Shown: positions 7,228 to 16,633, counted from the stretch's first letter. The stretch: 64,000 nt of DNA from Acetatifactor sp. (GCA_022511465.1 JAFLRM010000013.1:1-64000); one strand, 5' to 3'. Program-made: numbers and translations. Notes: generated by a model not told the origin, from the sequence alone.

Positions 7228-8137
7228 TGGTAAACTGTTCACTCCTCCTATCCCTGCGATAGGGCACCCTGGCTGCGGGTACCTCCTGTGACGCGCTCAA
7301 AGTGTGCACGGACTGATCGTCGAAAAAAATCTGTGCGCCAAAGGCTTTGAGAAAGTCCTTCTTCTCCAGACCACCCAGAAAAAATGCCTCATCCACTCTC
7401 ACATTCCATGCCCGCAGCGTCCGGATCACCCTCTCGTGGGCAGGCGCACTCCGCGAGGTCACAAGCGCTGTCCGTATTGGGCAATTTTCCAGCCCGATCC
7501 TACTCTGCAGATCGGAGAGCTTTCTGAGAAAATGTGCGAAAGGTCCTTCCTCCAAAGGCCTTCTCGCGTTGAGCTCCTCGTTTCGCTCAAAGGCGATCAA
7601 TCCTTTCGCCTTGAAGATCTGCTCTGACTCATCGGTAAAAAGCACGGCATCCCCGTCAAAGGCAATGCGGATCCTGGAATCCTCGTCCGTGTCATCGTAG
7701 GTGCGCTCCGTACAAATGATCCCTGCTGCAATCCCGCTGTCGATAGCGCTCTGGACGTCATCCTCGCAGGCAGACAAGAAAAGGTCCGTGTGAAATGCGG
7801 TCAGGTAGGGAGCCAGCGAGGCGCCGCTGACCAGCACCGCCCTAGTGATGGGGAGCCCATAGTGCTTGATCGTGTTAAACACTCTGAGGGAGGTGTCCGG
7901 GCTGTTGTGGGACATAATGACCACCTCCACCAACTGTCCGTGATCATTCAGACCGAGAAGCTGCTTGATCAGCCGAAACCCCGGTCCCGGCTTCAAGACT
8001 TCCTGCTCATGCTCCACCTGATATCTGCAGTATGCCTCCACGCCCTGACGCTCAAATATTTCATTCTCCACTGTGAGGTCAAACAGCGCTCTGGATGAGA
8101 CGCCGATGACCATCCTGTTATCCAATCGCTCCGACAT
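7199..8137 (-). CDS. 5'-nucleotidase, cN-I-like family
   Basis: About 312 residues from the ATG with GGAGCGGAAT before it; the longer open frame to 8176 is not needed. MVIGVSSRALFDLTVENEIF at the N-terminus, VEVVIMSHNSPDTSLRVFNTIKHYGL, and late motifs LVTSRSAPAHERVIRTLRAW and FFLGGLEKKDFLKAFGAQIFFDDQ match the cytosolic 5'-nucleotidase (PF06189) family, which dephosphorylates nucleoside monophosphates with a HAD-like fold. The C-terminal FFDD would be the acidic Mg-binding pair. It is first in a tight run with sfsA-mutY and GT2. Confidence 0.8.
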   Translation of the reverse strand: MSERLDNRMVIGVSSRALFDLTVENEIFERQGVEAYCRYQVEHEQEVLKPGPGFRLIKQLLGLNDHGQLVEVVIMSHNSPDTSLRVFNTIKHYGLPITRAVLVSGASLAPYLTAFHTDLFLSACEDDVQSAIDSGIAAGIICTERTYDDTDEDSRIRIAFDGDAVLFTDESEQIFKAKGLIAFERNEELNARRPLEEGPFAHFLRKLSDLQSRIGLENCPIRTALVTSRSAPAHERVIRTLRAWNVRVDEAFFLGGLEKKDFLKAFGAQIFFDDQSVHTLSASQEVPAARVPYRRDRRSEQFTNELSAYRTG

Positions 8138-8244
8138 ATTCCGCTCCTTTCTGACTTCACAGGACACCATGCACAAGCGTGCCGGTATCCGGCCGTCCGG
8201 AGAACCTCTACCATCAGAAAGAAACGGTCAGAGCCTTGCCTTAG

Positions 8245-8829
8245 CTAGTAAATACGATGGCACTCGTACTTCTCCATAGTAAGAAGGCAGGTTCTCAGAG
8301 ATTCATAGCGCTTCTCCGTGTCCCCCTCCTCCACCTCGATGTCACAGGCAATGGCCATGGTGGTGATCATATCGTCCGTGATGCGGTGATGGAGTCCCGC
8401 CAGAATGTTCAGCTTCTCCTCGTAGGAGTCAGCATCCAGAAACTCCAGCACCAAGGGATCAAGATTGAGCTCCTCGGTCTCTGCATGGGAGGGCAGCGCC
8501 TCTGCAGTCTGTGTGACTGACACAATCTCCCTGTGCTCCAACTTCTGCTCTGCAGAAGCCGCCTGCGCCACCGACTCCTTTGCCTGACGCTCGCTTTCAG
8601 TCCCCTGAAGCGCAAAACGGAACTCCTGCTCTGCGTCCGGATATTTCTCCCTATCCACCCTGCTCGTAAACATGGAGAGGGGTCTCGCGTAGGTCTTAAA
8701 GTCTCCGTACAGCGCCTGATAGATCACCAGCTGCTCACCCGTCTCGGAATGCTCTGCGATCGCTACTATCTGATATAGGTTCCCTTTAAAATGTTTATAG
8801 ATTTCATGGGGTTTGGGAATAAATGACAT
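8245..8829 (-). CDS. DUF1653-domain protein
   Basis: 194 residues from the ATG preceded by AAAGGAGTCCGCAA. The first 70 residues (FIPKPHEIYKHFKGNLYQIV...YQALYGDFKTYARPLSMFTSRVD) form a DUF1653 domain, a small beta-barrel of unknown function. A low-complexity linker rich in Ala, Glu and Gln follows (about 80-125), then a helical C-terminal part with LDADSYEEKLNILAGLHHRI. It is soluble with no signal peptide. The function is unknown. Confidence 0.7.
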   Translation of the reverse strand: MSFIPKPHEIYKHFKGNLYQIVAIAEHSETGEQLVIYQALYGDFKTYARPLSMFTSRVDREKYPDAEQEFRFALQGTESERQAKESVAQAASAEQKLEHREIVSVTQTAEALPSHAETEELNLDPLVLEFLDADSYEEKLNILAGLHHRITDDMITTMAIACDIEVEEGDTEKRYESLRTCLLTMEKYECHRIY

Positions 8830-8910
8830 TTGCGGACTCCTTTCCAAAATCATATCTTTGATCTACAAAAGAGTATACCCCATTCCCGCAAAAAAGTCAT
8901 GCAATTCTTG

Positions 8911-9297
8911 TCATTCTGCCAAAAGAAAATGGTATTCGAAGGTACATCCTTCCGCCGCGAAGGAGAGTGCAGCCATCTGTCCTGCAAGCTCCTCCCGTTC
9001 GACCTGCTCCATCTGATCGATCTTTCTGTGGTGTACCGTGACCGTGTAGGCCCTGTTCCCCTCTCCGTCCACCACTCTGGTGAGCGTCACACCGCTGTTC
9101 ATGCAGCCGATCCCATTTAAAAACTCCCCCACGTCACTCACAAATTCCCGCTCCAATCCACGATAATAACGCTCCGCCTCCCTCTCATCCATTCTCTCTT
9201 TGCTGTGTACGGTGAAGGCGACAAGAAGCGCCGCTGTAAGCACCAGTGCCAGAGTCATCACATAAAATAATATGTTTCTCACAAGCTTTCTACTCAT
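8911..9297 (-). CDS. Membrane-anchored hypothetical protein
   Basis: 128 residues: a short basic start (MSRKLVRN), one transmembrane helix (ILFYVMTLALVLTAALLVAFTV) and an extracytoplasmic domain of about 100 residues with a charged helix, a GIGCMNSGVTLTRVVDGEGNRAYTVTVHHRK segment and a final Cys. No family was recognised. A single anchor with an outside domain suggests an envelope role, but nothing more can be said. Confidence 0.6.
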   Translation of the reverse strand: MSRKLVRNILFYVMTLALVLTAALLVAFTVHSKERMDEREAERYYRGLEREFVSDVGEFLNGIGCMNSGVTLTRVVDGEGNRAYTVTVHHRKIDQMEQVEREELAGQMAALSFAAEGCTFEYHFLLAE

Positions 9298-9351
9298 CTC
9301 ATTTTCCTCCTTTGCTTTCGTTGCTGCTGCTCTCTTCTGAATCTATCCTAC

Positions 9352-9395
9352 AAAAAACTAAGTCCCATAAAACTCTCTTAAAGTTTTACGGGACT
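9352..9395 (-). terminator. Terminator downstream of degV
   Basis: Arms AGTCCCATAAAACT and AGTTTTACGGGACT (one mismatch). On the minus strand they are followed by TAGTTTTTTG. Confidence 0.75.
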
Positions 9396-9462
9396 ATACT
9401 TTTCAAAAATTATGTCCGGAAAATTATGTCTTGATGTCAATCGACACAGAAACAGCCGCTTT

Positions 9463-10332
9463 TCAGGGTTTACAAGAGCATCCAATCCCCAGACCACCAG
9501 GACCGGTATGACAGCATACACCGAGGGATAAATTGTCACACATAACATCCATGCCCGGGAAAGCCGCCCTAATTTCCTCAAGCCAGCTGTTGGTGGTCTC
9601 CTCGTCAGCGCTGGAGGCAGCCATCAAATATACCTCCCCCTTGTCACACTTCTCCTTGAAGGTCGTCTCCAGATCATGCTTCATGGCATCAATCATACAG
9701 CGACGCATCTTGAGCGTGCCACGGCACTTCTGGAACACGTCCAGTGAGCCTATGTCAAACTTAAGCACCGGCTTGATATTCAGAACTGTTCCGAGGAAAG
9801 CCGTCGTGGAGGTGACTCTGCCGCCCTTTTTCAAAAACTCCATGGTGTCCACACCGATATAGATGGTCATCTCCGTCTTAGATGTCTCCAAACGCTCCTT
9901 GATCTCCTCCGCAGAATATCCCTGATCGATCAACTCCAGCGCATCCAGGATCGAGCGGTGCAGAGGGGTAGCCACTCTTCCATTGTCCACCACGAACACT
10001 CGTCCCGCGTAGGGCGCTTCCTCCGCCAGTGCGGCCGCCGTCATGCAGGAGCCACTGATACCGCTGCTGATGGGGATATATAGGATCTTCTCGTACTCCG
10101 AGAGAGCTTCATCCCAAATATCCTGCACACTTATAGGAGAGGGCTGTGAGGTGGTGACATTGCTGCCCTCCCTGATCTTCTTAAAAAATTCCTCTCTGGT
10201 AATGTTCACATTCTCATAATAGCACTCATCGTCAAAATAAAAGGGCATGGGAAGCACCCTAATTCCCAGGCGTTTGGCCTCCTCCTGCAAAATACTGCTA
10301 TGACTGTCCGTGACCACTCCGATATCTTTCAT
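9463..10332 (-). CDS. DegV family fatty-acid-binding protein
   Basis: The 289-residue protein has the DegV fold: GVVTDSHSSI at the N-terminus, VTTSQPSP around the ligand head-group site, ILYIPISSGISGSCMTA, VFVVDNGRVATP, and a C-terminal CCHTGPGGLGIG. DegV proteins bind a fatty acid and, as FakB-type subunits, hand it to the fatty-acid kinase FakA. No fakA is nearby. The C-terminus carries several Cys (VCCHTGPG, GCSC). The ATG has GAGGAAGCAGCA before it. The small Cys-rich gene upstream is probably in the same transcript. Confidence 0.88.
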   Translation of the reverse strand: MKDIGVVTDSHSSILQEEAKRLGIRVLPMPFYFDDECYYENVNITREEFFKKIREGSNVTTSQPSPISVQDIWDEALSEYEKILYIPISSGISGSCMTAAALAEEAPYAGRVFVVDNGRVATPLHRSILDALELIDQGYSAEEIKERLETSKTEMTIYIGVDTMEFLKKGGRVTSTTAFLGTVLNIKPVLKFDIGSLDVFQKCRGTLKMRRCMIDAMKHDLETTFKEKCDKGEVYLMAASSADEETTNSWLEEIRAAFPGMDVMCDNLSLGVCCHTGPGGLGIGCSCKP

Positions 10333-10380
10333 TGCTGCTTCCTCAACTCTTCCTCGATTTTAACACTATTCACCCCGGCT

Positions 10381-10593
10381 CTACCTGACCGTACTGCGGT
10401 TGTACTCCATATTGATGTCCCGCAGCTCTTTCTCCCCGTCTATGTATGGCTGATAGAGAGAATCCACACTTCCGCCGCCAATATTGTCGCAGCCGTTGCA
10501 GAAATCACAAGCTCCCCCACATACCGCAAGGGCCTCCGCCACAATCTTCATCCGCTCCTCGCGGGTTGTGTCCTTGATCAATAACGATCTCAT
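10381..10593 (-). CDS. Small Cys-rich conserved protein (70 aa)
   Basis: Begins MRSLLIKDTTREERMKIVAE and contains four Cys in CGGACDFCNGC, suggestive of a metal or Fe-S site, followed by a GGSVDSLYQPYIDGEKELRDIN tail. It lies about 50 bases upstream of degV on the same strand. The family is not named. The protein looks genuine because the codon pattern and gene spacing are operon-like, although AGGAGG lies about 16 bases from the ATG, further than usual. Confidence 0.6.
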   Translation of the reverse strand: MRSLLIKDTTREERMKIVAEALAVCGGACDFCNGCDNIGGGSVDSLYQPYIDGEKELRDINMEYNRSTVR

Positions 10594-10677
10594 AGCTTGA
10601 ACTTGTGCACCTCCTTATACATATAAAATAGCACAGTCACAAAAACGCCGCAATAGTTTTTCCCTGCCAAAAAACGC

Positions 10678-11361
10678 CTATAAGATCTCATGTTCCTCAC
10701 TCATGATCACCAGTCTGTCCGCCAGCCTGCGGGCAAATTCCTCATCATGGGTGGAAATGAGCAGAGTCTTTCCCGCCTCTTTAAGTTCCATCAAAAAATC
10801 TGTCAGCCACTCCCTCGTGCGCCTGTCCAGCCCTGCCAGCGGCTCATCCAGCACGAGCACCTCCGGATTCATGGAGAGAATACAGGCCAAGGCAGTCTTT
10901 CGCTTCTCACCGCCGCTCAGATGATAAGGCGCGCGATCCCGCAGCTTCTCCAGTTTTAAAAGACTTATCACGTCCTCCACCCGCACTACGACCTCCTCCT
11001 CGGACAAGCCCATCTGCCGGGGGCCGAATGCGATCTCTTCCCACACACTCCCGCAGAAGAGCTGTATATCCGAATTTTGGAAGACAAAACCCATTTTCTG
11101 GTGAAACCATTTGGAGAAGCGGCTGTCCTTTAACGTCTCCTCCGTAATCTCTCTCCCATGGAAGAAAAAACGCCCTTCCTCCGGGAAAATCAAACCGTTC
11201 ACCAGCTTGAGCAATGTAGACTTTCCGCAGCCATTGTCCCCCATGAGCGCCACACACTCTCTCTTGCAAACGCAAAGTGACACATAGCGCAGAGCGATCT
11301 GCCCATCATAGGCGAAGCATACTCTATCTAATTCTATCAGCTTTTCCTTTTCTTCCGTCAC
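10678..11361 (-). CDS. cbiO: ECF-type cobalt/nickel transporter ATPase
   Basis: About 227 residues. Walker A GDNGCGKSTLLK, Q-loop FVFQNSDIQLF, signature LSGGEKRKTALA, Walker B VLVLDEPLAGLD and switch His in ISTHDEEF are intact. GSVWEEIAFGPRQMGLSEEE is typical of CbiO/EcfA ATPases. The GTG start at 11361 shares four bases (GTGA) with the cbiQ stop and has GAGAGGG upstream, so it is preferred over the longer frame reaching 11448. It powers metal import with CbiM and CbiQ. Confidence 0.9.
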   Translation of the reverse strand: MTEEKEKLIELDRVCFAYDGQIALRYVSLCVCKRECVALMGDNGCGKSTLLKLVNGLIFPEEGRFFFHGREITEETLKDSRFSKWFHQKMGFVFQNSDIQLFCGSVWEEIAFGPRQMGLSEEEVVVRVEDVISLLKLEKLRDRAPYHLSGGEKRKTALACILSMNPEVLVLDEPLAGLDRRTREWLTDFLMELKEAGKTLLISTHDEEFARRLADRLVIMSEEHEIL

Positions 11362-12173
11362 ACAATAGCCCTCTCTAAGTAGATAAACCATATTGTCACA
11401 AACGTCACCAACAAAAGATACCACACATCCCTCTTTAGGGAGAAACAAAAATGACGCGGCCTGTGGTACGTCCCTTCAAACCCTCTGCAGACCATAGCTC
11501 CATACATCTCCTCGCCCATCTCCTTTGATTTCAAAAAAGCCACCCCCGGCACACCGGCAAACGACTGGGTCCGGGAACGGTTTTTTCCGACCGAACGCAG
11601 ACTTAGCGCAGAAAGCATGCCCAGACAAATATCTCCCAGAAGCACAATGTATTTCAGGGTGATATCCAGAGTAAAAAGGAAAATATCCGGCACACAAAAA
11701 CTGCGCAGGCTCTCCGTGATGCGGTTCCACGATGTAGTGGCCGAAAGCATCTGGATCAGTCCGACAGAGAGAAACACCTTGCCGAAAATGTTTAGTATCG
11801 CTCGGGGGGATCCCATAAAAAAGGCCGGCACCATCAAAAGTAGGGAGAAAAGCGCCGCATAAAATGCTGTAAAAAAACATCTTCTCAAAGTCTTGCTCGG
11901 CAGAAAACACAGCCGCACCAAAAAACCCGCCAATATGGTGAGAGAAAAAAACCAGTTGCGGGAACAGGCGATCAGCACGATCAGGTAGAGAGTATAAAAA
12001 ACTTTCACGGGAGCACTGGCTCCCATATCGCCAATGCTCCCGCCTGCTCTCATCTTTACAAGGACGCTCATCAGACGAAGCATACTCTTTACAAGAAAGC
12101 CGTCCCGTCCCCCTGCCGGTGTATATGTCTCTTCCTCTCTCATCCATTTAGGAATGGAAGTTGTGTCACTCAT
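11358..12173 (-). CDS. cbiQ: ECF transporter transmembrane protein CbiQ
   Basis: About 271 residues with several membrane helices. The cytoplasmic coupling segment contains ALSLRSVGKNRSRTQSFAGV and later MYGAMVCRGFEGTYH, matching the paired A-R-G motifs of EcfT/CbiQ that grip the ATPase. The ATG at 12173 has GCGGAGG six bases upstream; a longer frame begins at 12206 and would overlap cbiM. It sits between cbiM and cbiO in one operon. Confidence 0.88.
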   Translation of the reverse strand: MSDTTSIPKWMREEETYTPAGGRDGFLVKSMLRLMSVLVKMRAGGSIGDMGASAPVKVFYTLYLIVLIACSRNWFFSLTILAGFLVRLCFLPSKTLRRCFFTAFYAALFSLLLMVPAFFMGSPRAILNIFGKVFLSVGLIQMLSATTSWNRITESLRSFCVPDIFLFTLDITLKYIVLLGDICLGMLSALSLRSVGKNRSRTQSFAGVPGVAFLKSKEMGEEMYGAMVCRGFEGTYHRPRHFCFSLKRDVWYLLLVTFVTIWFIYLERAIV

Positions 12174-12186
12174 TCTCATCCTCCGC

Positions 12187-13194
12187 TCAAACTCCCTGTC
12201 CGGCATAATCGGTCTTGTCCTTCATAGCAGCCGCGATCAGCCGAAATAGGATCACCGCGATGGCCGCACCGATGACAGCGGAAAGAATATAGCCCAGTGT
12301 ATCCGGAAGTCCCGCCACCGTGTAGTCCGGCAGAAGCGCCAAAAACGGTGAGCCGTCTGCCATACCTGCAGGCGTATATCCCAGCGCTGTACCTCCGCTC
12401 ACCACTTCCGCAATCTCGTCAACACCCCATTCCCCCCACGCGGTACCCTCCGCAATCAGTCCCAAAGGAACCAGACAGACGAGTCCTGCCAGCAGGAAAT
12501 AGACAGGGCGCTTATTCATCCGCTTTCCCTCGCGGATCATTCCGGGGGAAACCCTGGCCACAAAGGAGAACACAGCCACGGTAAAGAATAACTCCGCCAA
12601 TCCAAAGAAGGTCAGATGCCCCACCATCATGGCGGGAATCGCCACATTTAGACCGTAAGGACAGTACAGAGCCTGCCCGGAAGCGTCATGGAACAGGTAT
12701 GGCTGTACGCCAAACTCGATGGCCGTACAGAGTGCTGCGGCATTGATCCCTGCATAGGAGCCCACCGCCGCCCCGATATAACGACCCATCCCGCCTTTGA
12801 CCGCCCGTTCAAACAGCCGACAGACTCCATATCCCACATAGGGCAGTACAAATGCAATGTTAAAACAGTTAGCGCCAAAGGCAAGTATACCTCCGTCCCC
12901 AAAGAGAAGCGCCTGTATCAAGAGCGCGATGGTGACCGCAATACATGCGGCGTCCGGCCCTATCATCAGAGCGATCAGCGTGCCTCCCACAGCATGCCCC
13001 GTGGTACCTCCGGGAAGCGGTATATTGAACATCATGCTGACAAAGGAAAAGGCAGCACCCACTCCCAAAAGGGGCATTTTCGCCCTGGGGATCTCCGCCT
13101 TCACTTTCCGGACAGCATGTGTCCACACCGGCACCATAGCTGCCGTCATCACCGCACAGGTCTGCGGACTTAAGTAATTCTCCGGTATATGCAT
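12187..13194 (-). CDS. cbiM: Cobalt/nickel-specific substrate component CbiM with fused C-terminal CbiN/PDGLE-like part
   Basis: 335 residues. It begins MHIPENYLSPQTCAVM: Met1-His2 and downstream His residues form the metal site in CbiM/NikM. PLPGGTTGHAVGGTLIALMIGP and LFGDGGILAFGANCFNIAF are family motifs. After about residue 225 come a helix, an extracellular loop (VSGGTALGYTPAGMADGSPFLALLPDYTV) and a final helix, resembling a fused CbiN/PDGLE module. It is the substrate-binding membrane protein of the CbiMQO importer. No cobalamin biosynthesis genes are in the window, and no cobalamin or NiCo riboswitch was recognised upstream, so Co versus Ni is undecided. Confidence 0.9.
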   Translation of the reverse strand: MHIPENYLSPQTCAVMTAAMVPVWTHAVRKVKAEIPRAKMPLLGVGAAFSFVSMMFNIPLPGGTTGHAVGGTLIALMIGPDAACIAVTIALLIQALLFGDGGILAFGANCFNIAFVLPYVGYGVCRLFERAVKGGMGRYIGAAVGSYAGINAAALCTAIEFGVQPYLFHDASGQALYCPYGLNVAIPAMMVGHLTFFGLAELFFTVAVFSFVARVSPGMIREGKRMNKRPVYFLLAGLVCLVPLGLIAEGTAWGEWGVDEIAEVVSGGTALGYTPAGMADGSPFLALLPDYTVAGLPDTLGYILSAVIGAAIAVILFRLIAAAMKDKTDYAGQGV

Positions 13195-13400
13195 AAAGAC
13201 CTCCCGATAGTAGTTTGTCCCTCATTTCTACCATGATGATAGCATCACGACCCAGGGCATGCAAGCCTACCGGGGGGTTAATTTCTGAACCCATTCTTAA
13301 TGTTGTGTCATATTTATGTAATATTTATCCATTTTTGTCAGTACGTGGTATACTGTACCTGAAAAAAGAAAACTATAATTATTTCATACGGTGAATGATC

Positions 13401-15512
13401 ATGTGGAAAATATTATTCTTTTTTACAGGTGTATCTTTTTATATGGAGGCAGTGTATCATGTAAGCTGCTTTGGACTTACGTCCGTTCGGCCCCTGCTTC
13501 CCTTGTCCATATGTTTACTCTTTGCATCAACCTGCTCCCTGCTCGTCGGTTTTCTGCGCAGCAGGATCAATAAAATCATATTTTGGAGTTTTCTGGCCGT
13601 AGAGTTTCTGCAATTTTCTTCACAGCTTGTATACATCAAGTTATTTAAGCAGCCTCTGCTCGTGTCTGCCGCCACCAACGCAGGTGCCGACGCATTGACT
13701 ACTTATTGGCGCGAGACTCTGGTTGCCATTGCAAAATGCACCGGCTACCTTCTGCTCTTTGCGATGCCGCTTGTGTGTGCCGGCATTCTTCTGAAGACAA
13801 AAGTGATCACTTTAAAAAGCCACTCATTTCCTGAGCGGATCCAGAATATCGCCCTCTTGACGGGTGTCGCATCCCTGCTGGTATCGGCGCTGGTGATCGG
13901 ATATCAGCGGGAAACTGAGTATTACGAGGTGTACAGCTCCTTCTATGATCCGGAGGGTGTCTTCGCAGAGTATGGTGTAATATCCGCCTCTATCCGCGAT
14001 TTGACAGGAGATGTGCTTCCACAGATATCGTATTCGCTGGATGTCTGGGAAGAGGCACCCACCGTGGCGGTAAACCAGCCTTCTGTTGCGGCTTCCGCCG
14101 ACTCCATGTCAGTGGGTGATATCAAACAAGGTGCTGATCCTTCCAAGACAACTCCCGAAATTGACACCTCCCCCCATGTGCTGCCCATTGACTTTGACGG
14201 CCTGATCGCTTCCGCTCCCTCCAATGAGATTGCGAAGCTGGCACAATATATGCAGAGCATGACGCCCACCAACAAAAATGATTACACGGGAATGTTTGAG
14301 GGTTACAACCTGATCTACCTGACGGCAGAGGGCTTCTCCCCCTATGCGGTGGACGAGACCTTGACACCCACCCTGTACAAGCTGATCCACTCCGGCTTTG
14401 TCTTTGAGGATTACTATGTGCCACTGTGGTACACCTCCACCAGCGACGGCGAATTTATCAACTGCACCGGCCTGGTTCCCACGAATCAGCAGTTTAACAT
14501 GCTCCGCAGCTCAGAAGTAGCCATGCCCTTTACCCTGCCGTCCTACTTTGCAGCGGAGGGCGTGAAGAGCCATGCATATCACAACAATTCGCTCTCCTAC
14601 TATGATCGTCATCTGTCCCATCCCAATCTGGGCTACAACTTCCGCGCCTGCAAGCTGGGCGATCTGGAGGAATCCGTCTGGGGAGGACAGGTATTCGCCA
14701 TGGAGAATGCCAACGCATGGCCTGCCTCCGATCTGGATATGATGGCGGCCACCATTCCGGAATACATAGATGAAGACCGCTTTCATGTATATTATATGAC
14801 GGTCTCCGGGCACATGAACTATGATTTCCGGGGCAACCGCATGTCCTCCAAACACAAGGACGATGTAGCTGACCTCCCTTACTCGGAGGAGGGACGAGCC
14901 TACATTGCCTGCAACATGGAGCTTGATGCGGCACTGGCCTATCTGATCGAGCAGTTGGACGCTGCCGATAAACTGGAGAACACGGTGATCTGCCTCTCCG
15001 CTGACCACTATCCCTACGCCATGGACACTGACCATCTGGAGGAACTGGCTGGAAAGTCATTGAATGGCACTCTGGAACTCTACCGGAACAACCTGATCTT
15101 GTGGAACAGTGAGATGGAAACCGTGACGGTGGAAAAGACCGCGTCCTCGCTGGACCTTTTGCCGACACTGCTCAATCTGTTTGGATTTGACTATGATTCC
15201 CGACTCTATGCCGGTCGGGATATCCTCTCTGACAGCGCACCTCTTGTCGTGTTCTCCGACCGCAGCTTTATCACGGATCGGGTACAATACTATAAAAAAG
15301 AAAAAAGTACCGTCTGGACAGACGGTACTGAAACAGATGATGAATATTTTAATGTGATCCAAAGGCAGGTACGAAGCCTCTTCAACTACACGGACAGTAT
15401 TTTAAACAACGATTTCTACCGCTATGTGGAAGAAGCTCTCCCCGAAGAGTACCGCTCTAAGATCGATCCGGAGTGGATTGCTCCTCGCCCTCCTGCACCT
15501 GTGTCAGAGTGA
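13401..15512 (+). CDS. LTA synthase-like membrane sulfatase-fold phosphotransferase
   Basis: About 703 residues. Five hydrophobic segments occupy roughly the first 170 residues. An extracellular linker with Pro/Ser-rich sequence leads to an alkaline-phosphatase-fold domain: NLIYLTAEGFSPY with the metal-binding Glu, YVPLWYTSTSDGEF with the probable Thr nucleophile, HAYHNNSLSYYDRH, VYYMTVSGHMNYDF and VICLSADHYPY. These are LtaS/phosphoglycerol transferase landmarks. It probably adds glycerol-phosphate or a similar group to a cell-surface polymer. The ATG at 13401 has GGTGA six bases upstream; an ATG two codons earlier is possible. It is divergent from cbiM. Confidence 0.85.
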   Translation: MWKILFFFTGVSFYMEAVYHVSCFGLTSVRPLLPLSICLLFASTCSLLVGFLRSRINKIIFWSFLAVEFLQFSSQLVYIKLFKQPLLVSAATNAGADALTTYWRETLVAIAKCTGYLLLFAMPLVCAGILLKTKVITLKSHSFPERIQNIALLTGVASLLVSALVIGYQRETEYYEVYSSFYDPEGVFAEYGVISASIRDLTGDVLPQISYSLDVWEEAPTVAVNQPSVAASADSMSVGDIKQGADPSKTTPEIDTSPHVLPIDFDGLIASAPSNEIAKLAQYMQSMTPTNKNDYTGMFEGYNLIYLTAEGFSPYAVDETLTPTLYKLIHSGFVFEDYYVPLWYTSTSDGEFINCTGLVPTNQQFNMLRSSEVAMPFTLPSYFAAEGVKSHAYHNNSLSYYDRHLSHPNLGYNFRACKLGDLEESVWGGQVFAMENANAWPASDLDMMAATIPEYIDEDRFHVYYMTVSGHMNYDFRGNRMSSKHKDDVADLPYSEEGRAYIACNMELDAALAYLIEQLDAADKLENTVICLSADHYPYAMDTDHLEELAGKSLNGTLELYRNNLILWNSEMETVTVEKTASSLDLLPTLLNLFGFDYDSRLYAGRDILSDSAPLVVFSDRSFITDRVQYYKKEKSTVWTDGTETDDEYFNVIQRQVRSLFNYTDSILNNDFYRYVEEALPEEYRSKIDPEWIAPRPPAPVSE

Positions 15513-15540
15513 GCTGCAGAAGAGTTCCTGCAAAAGTTTT

Positions 15541-15933
15541 TTAGAACCGGATCACCTCCGGCTCGCTGGTAAAGGATGAAAAGGTCGCTATAGCATCCTC
15601 AAAGTAGAGTACCTCCGTGTTGTCGTCCGCGGGAGAATACATTGCCTTCAGGTTGGGATAGCTGTCCAACATGTGCTCCTTGGCCTCCACTCTCTCGTCG
15701 CGCACCAGCTTACCGGTCACACGCACCCACTTCTCACCGTTGAAGGCACACAGCTCCACCTTGGAGTTCTTCTGGATCTGCTTTGACACATCCTTCACCT
15801 TTCCGGTCTGGATGTAGAGCTTGCCCTCGAAGATATCCACCGTTCCAAACGGACGGACACGGGGCTGGTCTCCCTCCACCGTCGCAAGATAATAAGCGCC
15901 GCACTCCTTCAAAAAATCAAAAACTCTCTGCAT
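15541..15933 (-). CDS. Pyridoxamine 5'-phosphate oxidase-fold flavoprotein
   Basis: 130 residues: FLKECGAYYLATVEGDQPRVRPFGTVDIFEGKLYIQTGKVKDVSKQI is the typical split-barrel FMN-binding start, followed by NSKVELCAFNGEKWVRVTGKLV. Close relatives are annotated as PPOX-class or NimC/NimA-like proteins that bind flavin. The substrate is not predictable. The ATG has AGGAGGAAAATAAA upstream. It stands alone, in tandem with the ybaK-like gene. Confidence 0.85.
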   Translation of the reverse strand: MQRVFDFLKECGAYYLATVEGDQPRVRPFGTVDIFEGKLYIQTGKVKDVSKQIQKNSKVELCAFNGEKWVRVTGKLVRDERVEAKEHMLDSYPNLKAMYSPADDNTEVLYFEDAIATFSSFTSEPEVIRF

Positions 15934-15971
15934 TTTATTTTCCTCCTAAAATTATCGTAGTGTCTCTTTGA

Positions 15972-16445
15972 TCAGGTTCCCATCTTCTTGCACACGTCAA
16001 TCCAAGCCTTACTGCCTGAAATGCGCTCCAGTTCCTCAATGGAAAGCTCCACTGCGCTGTTGTCGCTTCCGCAGGCGGGGTAGACCATGTCATACTGACG
16101 CAACGACTCATCCAAATAGACATCTACACCTTCGTTTCTCCCGAAGGGACACACTCCACCGACGGCGTGGCCGACAAGCTGCTCCACCTCATCCGGTGTG
16201 AGCATCTTGGCCTTGGTGGAAAACTGAGCCTTGTACTTGCCATTGTCTATCTTCCAGTCACCGGCGCAGAGGATCATCACCGCCTCCTCTCCCACCTTGA
16301 AAGTCAGGGATTTGGCAATTTTACCCGGCTCCGTTCCCACAGCCTGAGCCGCCAGCTCGACGGTGGCACTGGACACTGCAAACTCCTTGATGCGATCACC
16401 AAGACCGCACTTTCTCACATATTCTGCCGCTTTATCGAATGACAT
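15972..16445 (-). CDS. YbaK/EbsC-type aminoacyl-tRNA deacylase
   Basis: 157 residues from the ATG preceded by GGAAAGGAAGTTATACCA. The sequence has AVSSATVELAAQAVGTEPGKIAKSLTF, EAVMILCAGDWKIDNGKYKAQF and the VGHAVGGVCPFGRNEGVDVYLDESL block that ends YPACGSDNSAVELSIEEL. These match the YbaK/ProX editing fold, which hydrolyses mischarged Cys-tRNA(Pro) or related species in the cytosol. The conserved Lys in IAKSL is the expected catalytic residue. Confidence 0.9.
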   Translation of the reverse strand: MSFDKAAEYVRKCGLGDRIKEFAVSSATVELAAQAVGTEPGKIAKSLTFKVGEEAVMILCAGDWKIDNGKYKAQFSTKAKMLTPDEVEQLVGHAVGGVCPFGRNEGVDVYLDESLRQYDMVYPACGSDNSAVELSIEELERISGSKAWIDVCKKMGT

Positions 16446-16534
16446 TGGTATAACTTCCTTTCCCACTTCACATTTAACATCAATAATACTCTACACTCTA
16501 AAATCTGTCAATTCCATCTAAGTAAAACCAGCTA

Positions 16535-16589
16535 TTGTAATTTTGTCAAAAGTATGGCATAATACATGGCGTAACAGTTGTGCCGCCAT
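16535..16589 (+). promoter_or_regulatory. Promoter and candidate operator of the TetR gene
   Basis: Promoter TTGTAA, 17 bases, CATAAT at 16535-16563. Immediately downstream, 16566-16589, lies an inverted repeat ATGGCG-N12-CGCCAT at the expected transcription start, well placed for autorepression by the TetR protein. Confidence 0.45.
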
Positions 16590-16633
16590 ATTTGCATTTT
16601 TCTTTCTTTATTTAATCATATAGGAGTGGTTTT

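Noticed and set aside
12869..13294. Minus-strand frame overlapping the cbiM start
   Set aside because: Its downstream part is cbiM in a shifted frame; the leader part shows no recognisable protein and the cbiM start is well supported.
13195..13394. Cobalamin or NiCo riboswitch before cbiM
   Set aside because: I looked for conserved cores and found none in this 200-base region; only promoter-like AT-rich sequence and a GC-rich leader.
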